DNA of 56,726 nucleotides from Budvicia aquatica DSM 5075 = ATCC 35567 (GCF_000427805.1 NZ_ATYS01000037.1:1-56726); one strand, 5' to 3'. Shown: positions 40,705 through 52,086, counted from the first letter of the stretch. Translations and numbers: made by a program. The notes: generated by a model from the letters alone, not told the origin.

Positions 40705-40733
40705 ATATTACGCTAATCACTTAAAAAACGCAA
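40705..40733 (-). promoter_or_regulatory. metY-rimP-nusA-infB promoter
   Basis: TTGCGT (40728-40733) and TAATAT (40705-40710) on the minus strand are separated by 17 bp, about 17 bp before the tRNA. The -10 is followed by the GC-rich discriminator ACGCAGCG, typical of stringently controlled stable RNA promoters. Confidence 0.72.
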
Positions 40734-41129
40734 ATCTTGAAAAGGAGAGTGACAAAGGCATGATTGTAACGCTTAATCTATTGTAATTAAACAATAAAAC
40801 AGCCAATTTAACCCGTATTGAAACAGACTCTTTAACTCAACTATCAATAACTCAACTATCAATAATGAACAATGCCTTAAGCGAGCGGGCATAGGTTATC
40901 AATGACTGAAACATCATGCAACCCGTGGGAAATAAACGCAGAGTGGATTATTTAGCAAACTAAACGCTCGGTTAAATAAGCGAGAAAAGGGTAACCCCCA
41001 AGGCAACCCTTACCTCGACCAATACGCTAACTAAACTGACTCTTTCCACGATGAAAGCCGTCGTTTTCCATCCGAAAGCGCCATAATTAAGGCAGTTTTC
41101 TTCTTACCACTCAGCTTAAGGAGTGGATA

Positions 41130-41265
41130 ATTCGCGAGGTAAATGTTTGCTTCGCCAGCGGCATGCGTTCCATTTTTCAACGAGTGACTATAGAGCTACT
41201 TTCCTCGTCACCCCGTGAAAACGGAACTCCAGGTTTTAGCTTACAAATTATCACTCCGCCTAAAG
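41130..41265. repeat. Dispersed repeat copy, diverged
   Basis: Holds AATGTTTGCTTCGCCAGCGG, inverted relative to the segment at 17165-17190, followed by CGTCACCCCGTGAAAACGGAA, a half-degraded form of the array palindrome. The rest of 40734-41313 has no gene or other feature that I can name. Confidence 0.5.
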
Positions 41266-41313
41266 TCCTGAGCGATATAGGGCGTTATTACGCTAAGTCA
41301 CTATTGATGAAAA

Positions 41314-41347
41314 TTTACCAACCCGCAACGTTTGTCGGGTTGGTAAA
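41314..41347 (-). terminator. Intrinsic terminator of the caiTABCD operon
   Basis: A perfect 12-bp inverted repeat, TTTACCAACCCG (41314-41325) with CGGGTTGGTAAA (41336-41347), just after caiD. On the minus strand it ends in a T-rich run (TTTTCATC nearby). Confidence 0.85.
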
Positions 41348-41360
41348 GGTCCGCTTTAGC

Positions 41361-42146
41361 CTACCGCCCTTTCCATACCGGTTGACGTTTTTCAGCAAAT
41401 GCTCTTGGCCCTTCCAGCGCATCTTCAGAATGAAGCACTGACGGGTAGTTTTTTAGCTTGCCGCTGCGAATATGGCGGTATCCTTCCTCCACTGACATTT
41501 CGCCGGTTTCCCGATAGATCTCCTTTATTGCGGCAATGGCCAGAGGAGCACTAAGCTCCAACTGATGAGCCAGTTCGCGGGCAGCCTCCATCAGCCGATC
41601 GCTTTCTACTACTTGATTCACGATTCCCCAACGCAGGGCTTCTTGCGCATCCATTCTGCGTCCGGTCATCATCATTTCATTAGCAATGGCTGGCGGTAAC
41701 AGCTTGGGTAAACGCAGCAAACCGCCGCTATCCGGCACTATGCCTAACTTGCTCTCCGGTACGGCGAAACTGGCATTTTGTGAGCAGATAATCATATCCG
41801 CAGCCAATGCCAGTTCAAAACCACCGCCAAAAGCGTAGCCATTAACGGCGGCAATCACTGGCTTATCCAGATTGAAAAGCTCGGTCAGCCCGGCAAAACC
41901 GCCCGGACCAAAGTCGGCATCGGGAGCCTCACCTTCTGCCGCAGCCTTTAAGTCCCAACCCGCAGAGAAGAAGCGTTCACCGGCACCGCTAATAATTGCA
42001 ACGCGTAGCTGAGGGTCATCACGAAAGGCGATAAAGGCCTCCCCCATTTCAAAGCTGGTTTTAGCATCGATTGCATTGGCCTTCGGCCGGTCCAAAATAA
42101 TTTCCAGAATGCTGCCATTTTTGTTTATGTGTAACGATTCGCTCAT
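41361..42146 (-). CDS. caiD: Crotonobetainyl-CoA hydratase (carnitinyl-CoA dehydratase)
   Basis: A 261-residue crotonase-fold enzyme that interconverts L-carnitinyl-CoA and crotonobetainyl-CoA. It matches E. coli CaiD along its length, including [36 protein letters not shown] (oxyanion hole) and [16 protein letters not shown] with the catalytic acidic residue region. It is the last gene of the operon; caiE, which follows it in E. coli, is not present here and a terminator comes instead. A 144-bp gap separates it from caiC. Confidence 0.96.
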   Translation of the reverse strand: MSESLHINKNGSILEIILDRPKANAIDAKTSFEMGEAFIAFRDDPQLRVAIISGAGERFFSAGWDLKAAAEGEAPDADFGPGGFAGLTELFNLDKPVIAAVNGYAFGGGFELALAADMIICSQNASFAVPESKLGIVPDSGGLLRLPKLLPPAIANEMMMTGRRMDAQEALRWGIVNQVVESDRLMEAARELAHQLELSAPLAIAAIKEIYRETGEMSVEEGYRHIRSGKLKNYPSVLHSEDALEGPRAFAEKRQPVWKGR

Positions 42147-42242
42147 GATAAGACTCCATTTAATATCCCTTAGCCTTCAGGTAACGACCTTGGGTATAGA
42201 ATAAATAATGCAACTGAGCCGATAAAAAAGCGCAGAAAGCCG

Positions 42243-42274
42243 ATGCGACACTCGGTGAAATAACCCTGTCGCAT
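42243..42274 (-). promoter_or_regulatory. Stem-loop in the caiC-caiD gap
   Basis: ATGCGACA (42243-42250) pairs with TGTCGCAT (42267-42274) around a 16-nt loop. On the minus strand it is followed about 10 nt later by CTTTTTTATC. It might attenuate caiD or stabilise the upstream transcript. Confidence 0.42.
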
Positions 42275-42290
42275 GATTCCATCAATAAAC

Positions 42291-43853
42291 TCAGTGCAGG
42301 CCTTTTTTGATAATTTTTCCAGAACAGCTTCTTGGTAAGTTATTTCTGATCTCCAGAAAAGAAGGCACTTTAAATTTAGCCATTTGGCCTTCACAGAACT
42401 TAAGAAACTCGTCTTCCGTTATCGTCTCCCCCTCATTCAGTACAATGAAGGCTTTGATGGCTTCGTCCCTAATCGAATCTTTTAAGCCAATCACGGCAAC
42501 GTCCATTATCTTGGGATGAGTGGAGATAATATTTTCCAGTTCCACGCACGAAATATTTTCGCCGCTACGCTTTATCATGTTGCAGCTACGTTCAACAAAG
42601 TAGAAGAAACCTTCATTGTCGACATAGCCGTAATCACCGGTACGTAACCAACCATCGGCACTCAGGGTTTTAGCACTCTCCTCCGGCATGTGGTAATACT
42701 CCTTAAACAGGGTTTTTCCCGGTAAGCCTTTTATATAGATCTCACCGGTTTTGCCCGTTTCTAGCTCATTACCCATTTGATCGCGGATTTGGGCCTGATA
42801 CCCGATACCAACCCGCCCGATAGAAGGCCAGCGACGTTTATCACCGGGCCGATCGCCAATCACACCAACGATGGTTTCTGTCATTCCGTAGGAAGTCAGT
42901 AACCTGACGCCAAAGCGCTGCACAAAAGCATCTTTTTCCTGTTCAGAGAGATTGAGGTAAAACAGCACCTCACGCAGATAATGCTGCTTTTCCCACGGCA
43001 TTTGAGGCTGCATCATCAGGGTTTTAATCATCAGAGGTATGCACTCGGTTACCGTTGCCCGGTATTTACAGATCTGTGCCCAGAAGGTGCGTGCGCTGAA
43101 CTTCTCCAGCAGTACAAAGGTTGCTCCGGCAGAGAACGCCGCCATTGCCGCAGTACACTGACAGTCAATATGAAAAGCCGGCATCGGGGTCAGATAGACA
43201 TCGTCCTGACGCAGAGCGCATTGCCAGGAGGTGTAATAACCGGCAAACCTCAGGTTGTAATGGGTAATCACCACTCCTTTAGGGCGGGAAGTGGTGCCTG
43301 AGGTGAATAGGATTTCTGCGATATCTTCAACATTGAGCACTTCCTGATGGATAAGGTGGTCAGGCTGTAGCCGTTTTAGCGCATGAAAGTCCAGCACCTC
43401 CGGCGGCAAGGTTGTCGTGCCCGCCGGCAAATTTATTAGCATCACTTGGCGTAAAGGTTGATCGGCCTGTTGCTGAATATCCTGATACATCGGATAAAAC
43501 TCAGCGCTGGTCACCACGATAGATGCGTCGCACTGACTGATAATATAAGCGCTCTCATTTCTTAGCAGGTTAGCGTTGACCGGCACCATCACGGCACCAA
43601 TCTTGGCTAAGCCAAACCAACAGAAGAAAAATTCAACGCAATTATTGAGATGCAAAGCAACTTTATCGCCTTTGGCTATCTTAAGCGTATGAAAAAGATT
43701 TGCCGTACGGTTAATCTCTTCATTCAACTCGCGATAGCTATATTCGCATGCCATACCTTGAATATTTTCGACGATCAATGCCGTTTTATCGCCGTAAAGT
43801 TCTGCAAGGTCATCCCACATCTGGCGTAAATTTTGTCTACCTATTATGTCCAT
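42291..43853 (-). CDS. caiC: Carnitine-CoA ligase (crotonobetaine/carnitine-CoA ligase)
   Basis: A 520-residue ANL-superfamily acyl-CoA synthetase that attaches CoA to carnitine, crotonobetaine or gamma-butyrobetaine with ATP. The AMP-binding P-loop is [16 protein letters not shown] (near residue 190), the later motifs are LTSYGMTET and [12 protein letters not shown], and the C-terminal lysine is in [12 protein letters not shown]. The length is near E. coli CaiC (517). It lies between caiB (96 bp) and caiD. Confidence 0.94.
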   Translation of the reverse strand: MDIIGRQNLRQMWDDLAELYGDKTALIVENIQGMACEYSYRELNEEINRTANLFHTLKIAKGDKVALHLNNCVEFFFCWFGLAKIGAVMVPVNANLLRNESAYIISQCDASIVVTSAEFYPMYQDIQQQADQPLRQVMLINLPAGTTTLPPEVLDFHALKRLQPDHLIHQEVLNVEDIAEILFTSGTTSRPKGVVITHYNLRFAGYYTSWQCALRQDDVYLTPMPAFHIDCQCTAAMAAFSAGATFVLLEKFSARTFWAQICKYRATVTECIPLMIKTLMMQPQMPWEKQHYLREVLFYLNLSEQEKDAFVQRFGVRLLTSYGMTETIVGVIGDRPGDKRRWPSIGRVGIGYQAQIRDQMGNELETGKTGEIYIKGLPGKTLFKEYYHMPEESAKTLSADGWLRTGDYGYVDNEGFFYFVERSCNMIKRSGENISCVELENIISTHPKIMDVAVIGLKDSIRDEAIKAFIVLNEGETITEDEFLKFCEGQMAKFKVPSFLEIRNNLPRSCSGKIIKKGLH

Positions 43854-43949
43854 TCAATACCTACCCAATCATGCTGTAGCTTTTCTGGCGGGTGGTGCAG
43901 TGCAATGACGAAAAATCATAATCTCATTGAAAAACCATGATTAAAGCGA

Positions 43950-45167
43950 CTACGCCATCTTGGCTAACCCTTTGGATACCAGCGTTTTAATGTCTTCCTC
44001 ACTGTAACCAATGTTGGCCAAAATAGCAGAAGTATCCATACCGTGAGTCGGCATTCCCCGCCATATTTGGCCCGGATTATTCTTAAATTTAGGCATCACA
44101 TTTGGCCCTTTACAGTCGCGGCCATCGATGGTATTCCAGTGAGTAATAGATTCGCGAGCAATATATTGCGGATTATTTTCCAACTCGGGGATAGTTAACA
44201 CTTTGGTTGATGCGATCTTAAGTTCAGCAAAACGCTCAAGCACTTGGGCAATGGTTCTGGTTGCCAAAAACTCGTCCAGTTTATCTTCTACCTGTTGGCC
44301 AAACGGACACTCAATACGGTGAATAAGCTGGGTTCCCTCAGGAATCTCCGGCGTTGCTAACAAATGAGCGATGCCCATATCCTTGAACATTTCTTCAATC
44401 TGGTTAACTCCGACCAGTTCCATCACGATATAGCCATCCTGACACTTATAGAGGCCACAACCGGTATAATAGGGATCTTTTCCTTTGGTCATTCGCGGGC
44501 AAACCTCGCCGCCGTTGAAGTAGTCCATCATAAAGTACTGACCCATACGCAACATCACTTCGTACATCGCCACATCAATACTTTCGCCAACGCCGGTTTC
44601 GCGCACTTTATGCAGCGCCGCTAAGGTCGCGGTGGTCACTGTCATACCTGAGAAATAGTCTGCGGTATAAGGAAAGGCGGGCATTGGCTGATCTTTATCG
44701 CCGTTTTGAATCAGATAGCCGCTGAACGCCTGAGCAATGGTGTTATAGGCCGCCAGATTAGTAAATTCCTCTGTACCATATTGACCAAAACCGGAAAGGT
44801 GAGCGACAACCAGCTTGTTATTGTGCTGCCACAGAACTTCATCAGTAATACCACGGCGGGCAAAGGCCGGACCTTTGCTGGCCTCAATAAAGATATCTGT
44901 TGTTTCGATAAGTTTCAGAAAGGCTTCCCGACCTTCATCCTTAAAGATGTTCAGCGACAGGGCATGTAGGTTACGTCGTGAAAGCTGAGGGTAATGAGGC
45001 TGGACCCGAATGGTATCACCATAGGCAACGTTCTCAATCCAGATAACTTCTGCTCCCCATTCGGCAAACATTTGTCCGGCAAAGGGACCGGCTATTTCGA
45101 TTCCGGAAAAAACCACCCGTAATCCGGCAAGAGGGCCGAACTTGGGCATGGGTAAGCGCTCAGACAT
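43950..45167 (-). CDS. caiB: L-carnitine CoA-transferase
   Basis: A 405-residue class III (Frc/CaiB) CoA-transferase that swaps CoA between gamma-butyrobetainyl-CoA or crotonobetainyl-CoA and carnitine. The nucleophile is D170 in [10 protein letters not shown], equal to D169 of E. coli, with one extra N-terminal residue here. ATG 45167 is chosen since it gives [12 protein letters not shown] and has AAGGGGAA upstream; the longer frame (45254) adds residues that are absent from the family. Confidence 0.95.
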   Translation of the reverse strand: MSERLPMPKFGPLAGLRVVFSGIEIAGPFAGQMFAEWGAEVIWIENVAYGDTIRVQPHYPQLSRRNLHALSLNIFKDEGREAFLKLIETTDIFIEASKGPAFARRGITDEVLWQHNNKLVVAHLSGFGQYGTEEFTNLAAYNTIAQAFSGYLIQNGDKDQPMPAFPYTADYFSGMTVTTATLAALHKVRETGVGESIDVAMYEVMLRMGQYFMMDYFNGGEVCPRMTKGKDPYYTGCGLYKCQDGYIVMELVGVNQIEEMFKDMGIAHLLATPEIPEGTQLIHRIECPFGQQVEDKLDEFLATRTIAQVLERFAELKIASTKVLTIPELENNPQYIARESITHWNTIDGRDCKGPNVMPKFKNNPGQIWRGMPTHGMDTSAILANIGYSEEDIKTLVSKGLAKMA

Positions 45168-45266
45168 GTGTATTCCCCTTATTGATAGAAACTGGCTTGA
45201 TAAAAACCTGATTCGAAATGCCCCGGCCTTTCGCTTGCGAATCACACCGGGCATTTCGTGAGTCAG

Positions 45267-46406
45267 TTAGCGATATTTCTTCAGTACCGCACGGCCCAGC
45301 GTCAGGATCTGCATTTCATCCGAACCGCCGGAAACCCGATCGACGCGCAGATCTTTCCAGAAGCGGGTCACCCGATGCTCACCAGCAATACCGATACCGC
45401 CAAGCACTTGCATTGCTGAATCAACCACTTCAAAAGCCGCGTTAGCGCAGTAAAATTTACACATTGCAGCATCACCTGAAGTCAGAATGCCGTTATCTTC
45501 TTTCCAGGCTGCTTCATACAGCATGTTCTTCATATTGGTGAGCTTGATCTGCATCTGGGCAAATTTTTCCTGAATAAGCTGGAAGCGCCCGATAGTTTCA
45601 CCAAACTGAACCCGTTGATTAGCGTATTTAGCCGCATCTTCAAAAGCGCAATAAGCCGTGCCGTAGTTAGTCAAGGCAACCAGAAAACGCTCGGCATCAA
45701 ACTCTTCTTTTACGCGGTTAAAGCCGTTACCTTCACGACCAAACAGGTCAGATTCCTCCAGCTCTACGTTGTTGAAAACCACTTCACAGCAGCTGTCCAT
45801 ACGCAGGCCCAGCTTCTCAAGCTTGTTTACCTGAATGCCCGGTTTAGTCATATCAACAAACCACTCAGAATAGATGCTCTCTTCTGAAGATGAATCACGG
45901 CTCATCACCACCAAATAAGGGGTGTAGGCGCTGCTGGTGATAAAACACTTGCTGCCGTTAAGATAGACTTTGCCATTTTTACGGGTGTAATTGGTTTGCA
46001 GGCTGCCCACGTCAGAACCGGCACCCGGCTCGGTAATCGCCGAGTTCCACATCTGCTTACCGGTGCCGCGAAACGCCATGATTTTATCGATCTGCTCTTG
46101 AGTCCCCTCACGCAGTACGGTATTAAATCCGCCCGGCAGTTGGTACAACACGTAAGTCGGTGCACCTAAGCGACCCAGCTCTTCCCAAATGGCCGCCAGC
46201 GTTACCATACCGGCATCAAGCCCACCGTGTTCTTCAGGAATCAACAGGCTGTCGATGCCCATATCGGCCAGTTGTTTGACGAAACGTTCAGGGTAAACGC
46301 TATTGCGATCGCACTCAGCAAAATAGCTTTCCCAGTTTTCAGTTGCCATCAGGTCACGCACACCGGAGACAAATAATTCTTGTTCGTCGGTTAATTTAAA
46401 GTCCAT
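45267..46406 (-). CDS. caiA: Crotonobetainyl-CoA reductase
   Basis: A 379-residue acyl-CoA dehydrogenase-fold flavoprotein that reduces crotonobetainyl-CoA to gamma-butyrobetainyl-CoA, the last step of anaerobic carnitine respiration. FAD-binding blocks are [20 protein letters not shown] and [12 protein letters not shown]; the acidic base region is near [11 protein letters not shown]. Electrons probably come from FixABCX, encoded divergently. One residue shorter than E. coli CaiA. Confidence 0.95.
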   Translation of the reverse strand: MDFKLTDEQELFVSGVRDLMATENWESYFAECDRNSVYPERFVKQLADMGIDSLLIPEEHGGLDAGMVTLAAIWEELGRLGAPTYVLYQLPGGFNTVLREGTQEQIDKIMAFRGTGKQMWNSAITEPGAGSDVGSLQTNYTRKNGKVYLNGSKCFITSSAYTPYLVVMSRDSSSEESIYSEWFVDMTKPGIQVNKLEKLGLRMDSCCEVVFNNVELEESDLFGREGNGFNRVKEEFDAERFLVALTNYGTAYCAFEDAAKYANQRVQFGETIGRFQLIQEKFAQMQIKLTNMKNMLYEAAWKEDNGILTSGDAAMCKFYCANAAFEVVDSAMQVLGGIGIAGEHRVTRFWKDLRVDRVSGGSDEMQILTLGRAVLKKYR

Positions 46407-46484
46407 ATGTAGAGCCTCATCTGTTCATAAAAACGTTCATTACGGGTAGTTCAATAAAGCAGCCGTCCGAGAATCAGGGCGACG

Positions 46485-48017
46485 CTAATCCTTCCAATGG
46501 TTTTTCTTGGCATCTTTCATAAACGAAACGATGATTAAAATATTGACGAAGAACAGCGGACATCCCCCGACTAAAATAGCCGTCTGAATTGGTTTTAACC
46601 CGCCCAGTGCCAGCAGAATTATGCCGATAACGCCGACTAAGACTGACCAGCCAACCCGCACCCAGACCGGCGGTTCGTCATAACCGGTAGCCCCTTTACA
46701 GGTCGACATTGCCAACGTGTAAGAACAGGCATTAATTAACGTCAGCGTGGCAATAAAACACAGGATAAAGAATCCCCAGATAGTGACGGTACTCAGTGGC
46801 AGAGCAGCCCAGGTTTCTATAATTGCCCGAGGAACGCCATACTTCGCAATCAGGTCGGGAATATCCAGCGTGCCCTTATTGATTAAGTTCAGGGTGTTAC
46901 TGCCAAGAATTGTCCAGAGTATCCAAGTGGAAGTGGTTAGGCCGCCGACCATACCAAGGCAGAGCTGACGCACGGTTCTGCCTTTAGAGATACGGGCGAG
47001 GAAAATACACATTTGGATGCCGTAAACTATCCACCATGCCCAGTAAAACACGGTCCATGCCTGAGGGAATCCGCCCTGAGCGACCGCATCGGTATAGAAC
47101 ATCATGCGCGAGAAGTTGGTTAACAGCAGGCCGACCGAATCGGTAAAATAGTTAACGGTAAAAGTCGCGCCGCCAACGATAAACACCCAAGCCAGAACGA
47201 TAATACTCAGGTAGGTTCGAACATCACTGGCAACCTTCACCCCTTTTTGCAGACCGAATGCTACGCATATCGCGTTGAATACCACCCAACAAGAGATAAC
47301 GATCGCATCAAGCTCAAGCGTATGCGGGACGCCAAACAGATATTGGATACATTCAGTCACTAACGGTGTTGCCAGGCCTAAACTGGTTCCCATCGCCAGA
47401 ATCAGCGCCACCAGATAGAGATTATCAACGATAACGCCAACGAAGCCCTTAGCGTGTTTCTCACCAATCAGCGGCTCAAGCGTGCCACTCGGCCTGATCA
47501 CGTTGATCTTTTTAACAAACATAAAATAGCCAAAAGCAACGGACAGAAAGCTATAGGTTGCCCACGGCAATGGTCCCCAATGAAACAGGCTATAGGCCAA
47601 ACCATACTCTTTGGCACCTACCGAATAGGGCGCTAAATGAAAGGGGGGCGTTGAGATGTAGTAGTAGATTTCGATTGAGCCCCAGAACAGCACCGCTGCC
47701 GATGTACAAGAGGCGAACATCATAAATATCCAACTGGCGGTACTAAATTCAGGCGCTTCTTCACCTAGTTTTTTATTGGCAAAAGGTCCGAATATTAGCC
47801 AAAACCAAAAGGCAAACATAATGACCATATACCACTCAAAAGCCCATCCCCAATCATTGGTGATATATTGAAACACCGCATTAATAACTTGATTCGATGC
47901 GTCTAAGTCCCTTACGGTTAAATAAGAGAGGATGGCGACAATAATAAGTGACGGATAGAACACTTTCGGTTCGATACCCACTTTTTTTGGGGTATTATCT
48001 TTTTCACTGTTATTCAT
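46485..48017 (-). CDS. caiT: L-carnitine/gamma-butyrobetaine antiporter CaiT
   Basis: A 510-residue BCCT-family antiporter with 12 helices that exchanges carnitine for gamma-butyrobetaine without sodium. The tryptophan-rich substrate segment [30 protein letters not shown] (about 315-345) is conserved, including the Met after GIQ that replaces a sodium site in CaiT. First gene of the minus-strand cai operon. Confidence 0.95.
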   Translation of the reverse strand: MNNSEKDNTPKKVGIEPKVFYPSLIIVAILSYLTVRDLDASNQVINAVFQYITNDWGWAFEWYMVIMFAFWFWLIFGPFANKKLGEEAPEFSTASWIFMMFASCTSAAVLFWGSIEIYYYISTPPFHLAPYSVGAKEYGLAYSLFHWGPLPWATYSFLSVAFGYFMFVKKINVIRPSGTLEPLIGEKHAKGFVGVIVDNLYLVALILAMGTSLGLATPLVTECIQYLFGVPHTLELDAIVISCWVVFNAICVAFGLQKGVKVASDVRTYLSIIVLAWVFIVGGATFTVNYFTDSVGLLLTNFSRMMFYTDAVAQGGFPQAWTVFYWAWWIVYGIQMCIFLARISKGRTVRQLCLGMVGGLTTSTWILWTILGSNTLNLINKGTLDIPDLIAKYGVPRAIIETWAALPLSTVTIWGFFILCFIATLTLINACSYTLAMSTCKGATGYDEPPVWVRVGWSVLVGVIGIILLALGGLKPIQTAILVGGCPLFFVNILIIVSFMKDAKKNHWKD

Positions 48018-48304
48018 TTATGCTTATCCTATTTTATATAGGAGTCTTTTATCATTATCAGAACGCTGATATATGAAAAAGATGCCAAAGATATTAATGA
48101 CCAAACTTTAAAAATTTCAGACTATTGTTTAGATTGAGATGTGAGTTTGAACATTAAGCTTATTTTATTAAATCAGCCCCGCTAGTTATTATGCTAATGA
48201 CCATTAGCATAAATAAGACATAAGTAACCTAAACGTTATTGCCACTTCGCTTAATGCCTTGGTACTTATGGACTCAATAGTGCTTGTCGCCTGCTGAATA
48301 AACC

Positions 48305-48347
48305 TTGATCGAAATCAATATAAAATAGGAACCGGGAAGGCTAATAG
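48305..48347 (+). promoter_or_regulatory. FNR box and -10 of the fixABCX promoter
   Basis: TTGATCGAAATCAA (48305-48318) fits the FNR consensus TTGAT-N4-ATCAA perfectly. A -10 TAATAG at 48342-48347 sets the expected start near 48353, placing the box at -41.5, the class II activator position. FNR control of cai/fix is known in E. coli. A -10 on the minus strand at the equivalent place is poor, so its action on caiT is uncertain. Confidence 0.78.
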
Positions 48348-48353
48348 GAGGAG

Positions 48354-48407
48354 TTTCAATATTGGTGATGAAGGTATTGTTTTCAATATTGGTGATAGAG
48401 GTATTAT
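48354..48407 (+). repeat. 27-bp tandem duplication in the fixA leader
   Basis: Two copies (48354-48380 and 48381-48407) begin TTTCAATATTGGTGAT; they differ at a few bases. They start at the predicted fix transcript start. The core AATATTGGTGATAGAGGT resembles the sequence directly before caiF (55927-55944). The rest of 48018-48692 holds no gene. Confidence 0.7.
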
Positions 48408-48692
48408 TTTCGTGGTTAGCGCTGTGATAACTTTAATCTGTAAAAATAAACTTACCATTCCCAAATATAGGTAGTGAATTTAATAACTGGTTGTTAAAAA
48501 ATTTAGTTCGTTATGTGAATTATATACATATCACTAAATAAGTGATAATTCTAAATCATTAAATATTAATTTATTTAGATGCTTTTAAATCAATTCATAA
48601 AATACATTCGCCTATAGGAATAAACCAAGTTTCAGATTAGCGATATTTTTCAATTATTGCGGAAAAGGTCAGAAATCGACATTGGAGAACAG

Positions 48693-49466
48693 ATGAATAT
48701 TATTGCATGCTACAAATTAGTCCCTGAAGAACAGGATATTGCGGTAAACGCTGACGGCTCGCTGGATTTGAGCAAAGCGGAATTCAAAATCAGCCAGTTT
48801 GATCTTAATGCCATTGAAGCCGCCGTTGAGCTAAAAACGCTGGCGACACAAGGTAATATTACCGCCCTGAGCGTTGGCGCAAGCCCATTAGAGAATATCA
48901 AAGCGCGTAAAGACGTACTGTCGCGCGGGCCGGACGATTTAACGGTGGTTATTGATGAAAGCCTTAATCAGGCACCCGCCTATCATATCGCCAGAGCGCT
49001 GGCTGCGGCGGCCAAACAGATCCCCTTTGATGTGATGATTTGTGGCGATGGCTCAGGCGATCTCTATTCTCAACAGGTAGGAATTTTGACCGGCGAGCTA
49101 CTGGGTATCCCTTCGATTAATGGCATCAGTAAAATTCTGGCCTGCCAGAGTGGTTCGCTGAAAGCGGAACGCGCTTTAGAAGACGAAGTCGAAGTTTTGG
49201 ACATTCCACTGCCTGCCATTATTTCCGTTTCAACCGATATCAACGACCCCCAAATTCCCTCGATGAAATCTATTTTAGCCGCGGCTAAAAAGCCGGTTTC
49301 CGTATTACAGCTTGGCGATCTGAATATCGGAGAGATCCCGTCTCTGGCCGAAACCCTTTGCGTTCAGGCACCAAAACAGAAACAGCGTATGAGAGTCATC
49401 ATTGAAGGTGACGGTGAAGAGCAACTTGCTGAATTTGCAGAACATCTGCGTAAAGTTCTTAACTAA
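48693..49466 (+). CDS. fixA: Electron-transfer flavoprotein beta-type subunit FixA
   Basis: A 257-residue ETF beta-type protein that with FixB carries electrons to the carnitine reductase CaiA. It matches E. coli FixA throughout ([32 protein letters not shown]-type segment [16 protein letters not shown]). ATG 48693 has GGAGAA 5 nt upstream and gives the expected N-terminus; a longer TTG frame (48657) is not supported. The fixA-fixB gap is 12 bp. Confidence 0.94.
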   Translation: MNIIACYKLVPEEQDIAVNADGSLDLSKAEFKISQFDLNAIEAAVELKTLATQGNITALSVGASPLENIKARKDVLSRGPDDLTVVIDESLNQAPAYHIARALAAAAKQIPFDVMICGDGSGDLYSQQVGILTGELLGIPSINGISKILACQSGSLKAERALEDEVEVLDIPLPAIISVSTDINDPQIPSMKSILAAAKKPVSVLQLGDLNIGEIPSLAETLCVQAPKQKQRMRVIIEGDGEEQLAEFAEHLRKVLN

Positions 49467-49478
49467 TTGGGAGATGAT

Positions 49479-50423
49479 ATGAGCAAGCTTTCGAACGTAT
49501 GGGTGTTTAGTGACAATCAATCCCGCTTAGCTGAAATCATGGCAGGCGCCGCTCAGTTAGGCGACTGCATTTCAGTATTTGTATTAGGCACTCAGGCAGA
49601 AATTAGCGCCGCACACGCACTGGGCGCAACCAAAGTGTTTGCTCTGGGAGAGCGGGAAGTCTGTCGTATCGTAGAGGATTATGCCGATACCATGGCCAAT
49701 GCCATTGCCGGCGGCGATAAACCGACGCTGGTGCTTCTGCCGGCAACCCGCAGAGGTAAAGCATTGGCGGCGAAGCTAGGCGCAAAGCTTAACGCCGGGG
49801 TGTTTAACGACGCCTCAGAGATCAATATTGAACAAGGCAAAGTGCAGGCCAAACATATGGTTTATGGCGGCCTCGCCATTGGCGAAGAGCGCATTGTTTC
49901 ACCGGTAGCCGTTGTTTCTGTCGGCGCAGGCGTATTTCAGCCGGTGGTGCCTGATACGTCCCGCGTCGGTGAAACCATTGTTACCGATTTTATCGCCCCT
50001 AAAACGCCGATTAGCTGTACTGAAGTTCGGGTTAAACAAAGTGAGCGGGTCGATCTGGGCAAAGCACGCATAGTCGTCAGCGTTGGTCGCGGCATCGGCA
50101 GCAAAGAAAATATTCAATTAGCTGAAAAGCTGAGTCAGGCTATTGGCGCAGAACTGGGCTGCTCTCGTCCTCTGGCTGAAAATGAAAAGTGGATGGAGCA
50201 TGAACGCTATGTCGGTATCTCCGGAATTATGATCAAGCCCGATGTTTATCTGGCTCTGGGCATTTCCGGTCAGATTCAACATATGGTGGGGGCTAATGGC
50301 GCACAGGTGATTGTTGCCGTGAACAAAGACAAGAATGCACCGATTTTCCAGTATGCAGATTACGGGATTGTAGGGGATCTGTTTAAGGTCGTTCCTGCGT
50401 TAACCGCAGCGTTAAAGAGCTAA
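49479..50423 (+). CDS. fixB: Electron-transfer flavoprotein alpha-type subunit FixB
   Basis: A 314-residue ETF alpha-type protein. The C-terminal FAD-binding domain has the family pattern [40 protein letters not shown] and [33 protein letters not shown] 49479 is chosen because GGGAGATG precedes it and it yields the E. coli-like start. Confidence 0.94.
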   Translation: MSKLSNVWVFSDNQSRLAEIMAGAAQLGDCISVFVLGTQAEISAAHALGATKVFALGEREVCRIVEDYADTMANAIAGGDKPTLVLLPATRRGKALAAKLGAKLNAGVFNDASEINIEQGKVQAKHMVYGGLAIGEERIVSPVAVVSVGAGVFQPVVPDTSRVGETIVTDFIAPKTPISCTEVRVKQSERVDLGKARIVVSVGRGIGSKENIQLAEKLSQAIGAELGCSRPLAENEKWMEHERYVGISGIMIKPDVYLALGISGQIQHMVGANGAQVIVAVNKDKNAPIFQYADYGIVGDLFKVVPALTAALKS

Positions 50424-50512
50424 GTGTAAGGCCCCGGATGGGCAATTAGGCAGTAAATTTGTCATCAATCCGGGGCGTTAGTGCCTGATATTAACCGTGT
50501 GAAGGTGTGAAT

Positions 50513-51802
50513 ATGTCCGAAGATGCATTTGACGCAATTATTGTAGGTGCCGGGCCTGCAGGAGCGGTAGCCGCCTATATTCTTGCTAAAGCAGGCGCAG
50601 AGGTTCTGGTGATTGAGCGCGGAAATTATGCCGGCAGCAAGAATCTGACCGGTGGCCGGCTTTACGCTCACAGTCTGGAGAAGATCATGCCGGGATTTGC
50701 CCAACGGGCTCCGGTGGAACGCAAAATTACCAAAGAACGCGTGTCATTTCTCACCGAAGAGAGCGCCATGACGCTGGATTATCAGGCACCGGCCACTGAC
50801 AGGCCGGTGCAAGAGTCCTATTCGGTACTGCGCGGTAAATTTGATCAATGGCTTATGGCGCAGGCTGAAGAGGCCGGAGCTCAATTTATTTCCGGCATCC
50901 GCGTTGATAATGTCGTGACTAACAACGGCAAAGTCACCGGCGTTGAAGCGGACGGTGACGTGCTTGAGGCTCGGGTAGTGATTTTGGCTGACGGCGTAAA
51001 TTCTATTTTGGCCGAAAAGCTGGGCATGTTATCGCCAAGAGTACAGCCGGGCTCGGTTGCAGTGGGCGTTAAAGAGCTGATCGAACTGCCTAAAGGCCAG
51101 CTAGAAGATCGCTTTAATCTTCAGGGTAACGACGGTGCGGCCTGGCTATTTGCCGGTTCCCCTTCCAACGGACTGATGGGCGGCGGATTCTTGTATACCA
51201 ATGAGTCGACAATCTCTCTGGGCCTGGTGTGTGGCTTGCATGATATCGGCACATCCAGCAAATCTGTTGCGCAAATGCTGGAAGACTTTAAGCAACATCC
51301 GATAGTTAAACCGCTAATTGCCGGCGGAAAAATGGTGGAGTACGGCGCCCATGTGGTACCTGAAGCGGGTATCAATATGTTGCCCAAAATTACCGGTAAC
51401 GGCGTATTGATTGCCGGTGATGCCGCAGGGCTATGCCTGAACTTAGGCTTTACCATCCGCGGAATGGATATGGCTATAGCCTCAGGGGAAGCGGCAGCTA
51501 ACGCGGTTCTTGCTGCCAAAGAGAGGAATGACTTCAGTCAACAAGGGTTATCAACTTATCAGACCTTGCTGGAAGACGGGATGATGAAGGATTTCAAACT
51601 GTATAAAAAGCTGCCGGCATTTATGGAAAACCCGCGCATGTTTAATCAGTATCCGAAGATGATGACCGGCATTATGGCCGACATGTTTACCGTTGACGGA
51701 ACCCCTGCTCAGCCGATGCGCAAAAAAATCATCAAGCGGGCAAAAGAAGTCGGATATCTGAACCTGATCAAAGACGGAATAAAAGGAGCCGGAGCGATAT
51801 GA
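50513..51802 (+). CDS. fixC: FAD-dependent oxidoreductase FixC (ETF:quinone oxidoreductase type)
   Basis: A 429-residue flavoprotein related to ETF-ubiquinone oxidoreductase. The dinucleotide motif is IIVGAGPAGAVAA near residues 9-21, with a second FAD motif GNGVLIAGDAAGLCLNLGFTIRGMD near 300. It passes electrons between quinone or a donor and FixAB. ATG 50513 follows GAAGGTG. Its stop overlaps the fixX start as ATGA. Confidence 0.94.
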   Translation: MSEDAFDAIIVGAGPAGAVAAYILAKAGAEVLVIERGNYAGSKNLTGGRLYAHSLEKIMPGFAQRAPVERKITKERVSFLTEESAMTLDYQAPATDRPVQESYSVLRGKFDQWLMAQAEEAGAQFISGIRVDNVVTNNGKVTGVEADGDVLEARVVILADGVNSILAEKLGMLSPRVQPGSVAVGVKELIELPKGQLEDRFNLQGNDGAAWLFAGSPSNGLMGGGFLYTNESTISLGLVCGLHDIGTSSKSVAQMLEDFKQHPIVKPLIAGGKMVEYGAHVVPEAGINMLPKITGNGVLIAGDAAGLCLNLGFTIRGMDMAIASGEAAANAVLAAKERNDFSQQGLSTYQTLLEDGMMKDFKLYKKLPAFMENPRMFNQYPKMMTGIMADMFTVDGTPAQPMRKKIIKRAKEVGYLNLIKDGIKGAGAI

Positions 51803-52086
51803 GTGAACCAGTCAACGTAGACGTCAAACTGGGCATAAATAAGTTTTATGTCGATGAAGGGCATCCGCATATCGTGCTGAAAACGGATGTTGATATGCAA
51901 GAGTATCGCAAGCTGGTGCTCGCCTGCCCGGCCGGGCTTTATAAGCTAAAAGAGGATGGCTCAGTGCAGTTCGACTACGCCGGCTGCTTAGAGTGTGGAA
52001 CCTGTCGGATCCTGTGCGGTAATACCATTCTTGAGAAGTGGGAGTATCCGCGCGGCTCTTTCGGCATTGAATATCGCTATGGATAG
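51799..52086 (+). CDS. fixX: Ferredoxin-like protein FixX
   Basis: A 95-residue iron-sulfur protein. Cysteines C63, C66, C69 and C73 in CLECGTCRILCG form the cluster motif, with C43 in ACPAG. It works with FixC. Same length as E. coli FixX. Confidence 0.95.
   Translation: MSEPVNVDVKLGINKFYVDEGHPHIVLKTDVDMQEYRKLVLACPAGLYKLKEDGSVQFDYAGCLECGTCRILCGNTILEKWEYPRGSFGIEYRYG

Noticed and set aside
41163-41441. 92-residue plus-strand frame
   Set aside because: It covers dispersed repeat, the cai terminator and the end of caiD on the other strand; no ribosome-binding site or recognisable protein.
42170-42394. 74-residue minus-strand frame after caiC
   Set aside because: It overlaps the caiC end in another frame and shows no likeness to CaiE or any known protein; probably noncoding.
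48514-48535. CRP site in the cai-fix spacer (TGTGA and TCACT)
   Set aside because: The half-sites are 12 bp apart instead of 6.
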